Source: Bifidobacterium breve
GTDB taxonomy: Bacteria; Actinomycetota; Actinomycetes; S36-B12
Length of the DNA: 8,698 nucleotides
Assembly (NCBI GenBank): GCA_945885645.1
Contig: CAMCYV010000051.1
Coordinates: 1 to 8,698, forward strand
Direction of reading: 5' to 3'
Made by a program: the position numbers and the translations under genes. Positions 6,432 through 8,698 of the stretch are shown here, piece by piece. Numbering within the stretch: the first letter of the stretch is position 1; every line of letters starts with the position of its first letter. The notes beneath the pieces are model-generated. The model was given only the letters and a program-made list of their open reading frames with translations, was not told the DNA's origin and ran no database searches.

Positions 6432-6497
6432 TTATTCATTTATTGACTCTGCAAGCAGACGAATTGTCGGCCCCACTATTAATAGTGAGGCCGACAT
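6432..6497 (-). other. Possible 21-codon leader ORF between the hisD-like gene and the 54-codon ORF
   Basis: ATG at 6495-6497 opens a frame encoding MSASLLIVGPTIRLLAESINE and stops with TAA immediately before the next ATG (TAAATG). It lies in the same reading frame as both the end of the hisD-like gene and the 54-codon ORF. Only a weak purine stretch precedes it, and the 6466-6495 hairpin covers most of its 5' half. Chance is a strong alternative. Confidence 0.15.
6466..6495 (-). terminator. Hairpin after the hisD-like gene (weak terminator or attenuator)
   Basis: Two adjacent 15-base arms (6466-6480, 6481-6495) are complementary at 14 of 15 positions. The stem is GC-rich at the base and AT-rich at the tip. 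It lies 26 bases after the hisD-like stop. On the minus strand no clear T run follows, so it is a poor intrinsic terminator. It could stabilise the hisD-like mRNA 3' end, partly stop transcription, or act as a processing site that sets a different level for the pxp genes. Confidence 0.5.
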
Positions 6498-6521
6498 GTT
6501 CGTCTTAGTTGTAACGTATTG

Positions 6522-7841
6522 CTAAGCCTTTGGCTGGAATGCCCACTCCGCCCAAGGAAGCGCGTCACCTGCGTACTTCGTGGCCCGAACATCACCTGAC
6601 CGAGCGTGGCCCTCAAATAGCTCAACTCGACTTGCCCTGCCGCACATGCGCCCGAGCTCGGTGCTTGAATCTGTATTAACAACTTCTTGGTAAGTAACCG
6701 TTTTGAGGTACTTACCAACCCACAAACCTCCTGTGAATCGAGCGCTCTTGCGGGTTGGAAGCGTGTGGTTTGTGCCGATCACTTTGTCGCCGTATGAGAC
6801 GCATGTTCCTTCGCCCAAGAAAAGTGCGCCGTAATCTGACATTTTTTCGAGAGCTTCTCGAGGATTATCCATCAGAATTTCCACGTGCTCACTGGCGATT
6901 TCATCTGCCAGAGCGAATGCTTCATCTCTACTTCCAACGACTATTACTTGACCGTGATCGCGCCAAGCGGGACCCGCCATGTCATTTGTTGGCATATCGG
7001 GCAAGATGCGATCAATGTATTCCATGGCCTTGCGGGCGACTTCTTCCGAAGTAGATATGAGAATCGCTGGAGAATCTGGACCGTGTTCGGCCTGACTCAA
7101 AAGGTCAACGGCAACTATGAATGGGTCTGCATTTTCGTCAGCGACAACAAGGATCTCAGTGGGTCCGGCGAAAAGGTCAATACCGACTTCACCGAACAAT
7201 TGACGCTTTGCTTCGGCAACGTAAGCGTTACCGGGACCAGCAAGCATGTCTACCTTCTTAATTGTTTCCGTTCCTATGGACATTGCCGCAACGGCTTGAA
7301 CACCACCCAATAGGTAAATGTCGTCAGCTCCGGCAAGATACATCGCTGCAATAGTTGCTGCGGGAATCTCACCTCGAATGGGAGGAGTGCATGCAGCAAC
7401 GTGGGGAACACCCGCAACCTTCGCGGTGACCACAGTCATGTGAGCGGATGCAACCAATGGGTACCTGCCACCCGGGACATATGCGCCCGCTGCATTCACG
7501 GGAATATTCTTTTGCCCAAGGAATACACCAGGCATGGTCTCAACTTCAAAATCTTGAAGCGAGTCTTTTTGGAGCTGGGCAAAAGCACGAACATTTGCTT
7601 GCACGGCTTTGATGTCATCAATAACTTGAGCTGGTACGCCACCAATAATGCGCACTATCTCTTCCTCGGTGAGCTTAAAGTTCTCTGGCGCCCAATTGTC
7701 AAATTTCTTGGAATACTCGCGAACTGCTTCATCTCCCCGAACGCGAATGTCTGCGATTACTCCCGCCACGACATCACTTACTTCAGCCCGGGCCGCGGAT
7801 ACCGTCTCTTTACCCACTGCTGCTTTCAATACCTTCGCCAT
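6522..7841 (-). CDS. hisD: Histidinol-dehydrogenase-family NAD-dependent dehydrogenase, probably catabolic (HpsN-like)
   Basis: The 439-residue product has the full HisD fold signatures: GPGNAYVAEAKRQLFG (202-217), GIDLFAGPTEILVVAD (220-235), LLSQAEHGPDSPA (247-259), ASEHVEI (316-322) and GTNHTLPT (356-363). By alignment from memory with E. coli HisD, zinc ligands Q250, H253, D352 and H412, and catalytic E318-H319, are all present. FTGGLWVGKYLKTVTYQEV (369-387) differs from what I recall of biosynthetic HisD. It resembles HisD-like enzymes that oxidise other hydroxy compounds, such as sulfopropanediol 3-dehydrogenase HpsN. No his genes are nearby, and a divergent LacI regulator and pxpB/C neighbours point to catabolism. 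The ATG at 7839-7841 is chosen for its AAGGGAG; a longer frame to 7964 would cross the promoter and the lacI start. Substrate unknown. Confidence 0.88.
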   Translation of the reverse strand: MAKVLKAAVGKETVSAARAEVSDVVAGVIADIRVRGDEAVREYSKKFDNWAPENFKLTEEEIVRIIGGVPAQVIDDIKAVQANVRAFAQLQKDSLQDFEVETMPGVFLGQKNIPVNAAGAYVPGGRYPLVASAHMTVVTAKVAGVPHVAACTPPIRGEIPAATIAAMYLAGADDIYLLGGVQAVAAMSIGTETIKKVDMLAGPGNAYVAEAKRQLFGEVGIDLFAGPTEILVVADENADPFIVAVDLLSQAEHGPDSPAILISTSEEVARKAMEYIDRILPDMPTNDMAGPAWRDHGQVIVVGSRDEAFALADEIASEHVEILMDNPREALEKMSDYGALFLGEGTCVSYGDKVIGTNHTLPTRKSARFTGGLWVGKYLKTVTYQEVVNTDSSTELGRMCGRASRVELFEGHARSGDVRATKYAGDALPWAEWAFQPKA

Positions 7842-7846
7842 GACCG

Positions 7847-7853
7847 CTCCCTT
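7847..7853 (-). promoter_or_regulatory. Ribosome binding site deciding the start of the hisD-like gene
   Basis: AAGGGAG on the minus strand lies five bases before the ATG at 7839-7841. It rules against the 41-residue N-terminal extension that the open frame would allow, which has no HisD similarity and would overlap lacI. Confidence 0.8.
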
Positions 7854-7880
7854 GCCTCGTAGTATGGGATTAACTATTAT
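7852..7880 (+). promoter_or_regulatory. Predicted lacI promoter
   Basis: TTGCCT (7852-7857) and TATTAT (7875-7880) have a 17-base spacer; the boxes match consensus at four and five of six positions. Transcription would begin near 7887, inside the 14-bp palindrome, so the regulator could repress its own gene. The -10 region overlaps the -10 of the opposing hisD-like promoter. Confidence 0.5.
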
Positions 7881-7901
7881 TTGCATACGTATGCATGTCA
7901 A
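7873..7901 (-). promoter_or_regulatory. Predicted sigma-70 promoter of the hisD-like/pxp unit
   Basis: On the minus strand a perfect TTGACA (7896-7901) is followed after exactly 17 bases by AATAGT (7873-7878, four of six matches). The leader to the ATG at 7841 would be about 25 bases and includes the AAGGGAG site. The spacer is almost entirely occupied by the palindrome at 7882-7895, so a bound repressor would block RNA polymerase. Confidence 0.65.
7882..7895. promoter_or_regulatory. LacI-family operator candidate: perfect palindrome TGCATACGTATGCA
   Basis: The 14 bases are a perfect inverted repeat with central CpG, the usual layout for LacI-family sites, where hinge-helix leucines insert at the central step. 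The site lies between -35 and -10 of the hisD-like promoter and at the predicted lacI start of transcription. The adjacent LacI-family gene is the obvious binding protein. I saw no second perfect copy in the window. Confidence 0.78.
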
Positions 7902-7916
7902 GTGGGACGGAGAAAA

Positions 7917-8698
7917 ATGGCGATTACGAGCCATGATGTCGCACGATTGGCTGGAGTCTCCCAACCAACTGTTTCACGGGCACTTCGAGACCAATGGGGG
8001 GTCTCGGCCTCCACGCGGCGAAAGGTGCGAGAAGCAGCTCGAAGCCTTGGATACGTCCCTATTCAAGCTGGTCGATCACTATCAACGCAAACTTCAGGCC
8101 GGATCGGGATCGTCAGCGCAGAGCTTTCCAACCCTTTCTACCCTGCAATCATCGAACCACTGCATGATGAACTCGCCAACCTAGGATTTCGCACAATTTT
8201 GGTTACAGATCGCGGGCACGAACCCGTCGAATTGGAGCCGATAATCGATGGCTCACTCGACGGCGTCATTCTCACGACAACAGACTTGACCAGCCAACTC
8301 CCATATGAATTGCATCGCAGGGGTGTCCCGTTCGTTCTATTGAATCGGGAGACGAGCGATCCTATCTACGATGCATGTGTCGTAAATAATGTTAGCGGGG
8401 TTTGGGACTTATCAAAGTTGCTCGTTGGAATGGGTCACGAACGAATAGGAGCGATCTTTGGCCCAGACACTGCAAGCACTGGATTGGCCCGTCGCACCGG
8501 CTTCGCTCGAGCAGTTGAGCGCCTTGAAGTTGGCCTTCCCAATTCACTTACGTTTAGCGGACCCTTTTCATTTTCAACAGGTTTCCAAGGGTTTCAATAC
8601 CTTTGGGAGCAAAAGCCAACCGCAATATTTTGTGGAAATGACGTCATCGCCTTAGGAGCGATGAGTGCCGCTGCATCATTGAAGGTGAAGATACCTGA
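7917..8698 (+). CDS. LacI-family transcriptional regulator (3' end beyond window)
   Basis: From the ATG at 7917-7919 the frame stays open to the window edge, giving 260 residues of an expected 330-340. The N-terminal helix-turn-helix is clear: SHDVARLAGVSQPTVSRAL (5-23), then RRKVREAARSLGYVP (34-48) and hinge residues AGRSL (51-55). The sugar-binding-protein-like core follows: GRIGIVSAELSNPFYPAII (61-79), DGVIL, RRGVPFVLLNRE, and the GNDVIALGAM segment near the visible end. GGAG lies four bases before the ATG. It is divergent from the hisD-like gene and probably represses that unit and itself through the palindrome between them, releasing when a small-molecule inducer binds. The inducer, probably a substrate or intermediate of the unit, cannot be inferred. 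Confidence 0.93.
   Translation, partial: MAITSHDVARLAGVSQPTVSRALRDQWGVSASTRRKVREAARSLGYVPIQAGRSLSTQTSGRIGIVSAELSNPFYPAIIEPLHDELANLGFRTILVTDRGHEPVELEPIIDGSLDGVILTTTDLTSQLPYELHRRGVPFVLLNRETSDPIYDACVVNNVSGVWDLSKLLVGMGHERIGAIFGPDTASTGLARRTGFARAVERLEVGLPNSLTFSGPFSFSTGFQGFQYLWEQKPTAIFCGNDVIALGAMSAAASLKVKIP

Noticed and set aside
6522..7841. Reading the HisD-family gene as part of a histidine biosynthesis operon
   Set aside because: No other his gene is present, and the neighbours are a LacI regulator and pxpB/pxpC/biotin-carrier genes.
7401..7862. Rightward open frame of 153 codons
   Set aside because: It is wholly antisense to the conserved HisD-family coding region, which explains the openness.
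7648..8184. Open rightward frame of 178 codons across the hisD-like/lacI boundary
   Set aside because: Its first part is antisense to the hisD-like gene and its second part is out of frame with the clear LacI reading frame; there is no ribosome binding site or family similarity.
8458..8655. Rightward 65-codon frame near the window end
   Set aside because: It is out of frame inside the lacI gene, whose frame is supported by conserved motifs on both sides.
1..8698. Mobile elements, CRISPR arrays, RNA genes, defence or toxin-antitoxin systems
   Set aside because: No transposase, integrase, regularly spaced repeat, tRNA-like fold, or toxin-like small gene pair was seen. The window looks like catabolic genes with their regulators rather than a new defence or mobile system.

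Overview
This window is ordinary bacterial DNA of roughly balanced base composition. Genes are tightly packed, several pairs overlap at ATGA, most starts have clear AGGAG-type ribosome binding sites, and sigma-70-like promoters are visible. It reads as an accessory catabolic region of a free-living heterotroph. Lineage cannot be fixed from the sequence alone; an actinobacterium is a guess, not a conclusion. I see no tRNA, rRNA, insertion sequence, phage gene, CRISPR array or origin.

Left part (1-4076). A leftward unit carries a luciferase-like flavin-dependent monooxygenase (42-1100). A second gene follows it, of which only the first 13 codons lie in the window (1-40). Divergent from this is a rightward unit: a FAD monooxygenase closely resembling 2,6-dihydroxypyridine 3-hydroxylase (1284-2483), a zinc alcohol dehydrogenase (2552-3583) and a cupin protein (3580-4023). 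The unit ends in a strong stem-loop terminator at 4037-4076. The divergent intergenic region holds a 16-bp dyad that overlaps the predicted -10 box of the leftward promoter. Together the enzymes suggest hydroxylation and oxidative opening of a (possibly nitrogen-containing) aromatic ring, followed by alcohol/carbonyl oxidation. The substrate is inference.

Right part (4119-8698). A leftward unit starts with a histidinol-dehydrogenase-family enzyme (6522-7841) that is probably catabolic rather than biosynthetic. It is followed by a hairpin, one or two small reading frames, a long-form PxpB-like protein (5374-6270), a PxpC-like protein (4394-5377) and a stand-alone biotin carrier domain (4119-4370). 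A LacI-family regulator (7917 to the window edge) is transcribed divergently from the dehydrogenase gene. Between them a perfect 14-bp palindrome with a central CpG sits exactly inside the 17-bp spacer of the dehydrogenase promoter and at the expected start of lacI transcription. This is a textbook arrangement for repression and autoregulation. The usual partners of the PxpB/PxpC/biotin carrier set (biotin carboxylase and PxpA/YcsF) are not in the window.

The two units converge on the terminator at 4037-4076, which looks able to work in both directions. The most useful less obvious items are the LacI operator, the co-directional 54-codon reading frame overlapping the start of pxpB, the dyad in the left divergent promoter, and the pairing of a HisD-like dehydrogenase with a PxpB/PxpC/biotin-carrier set.
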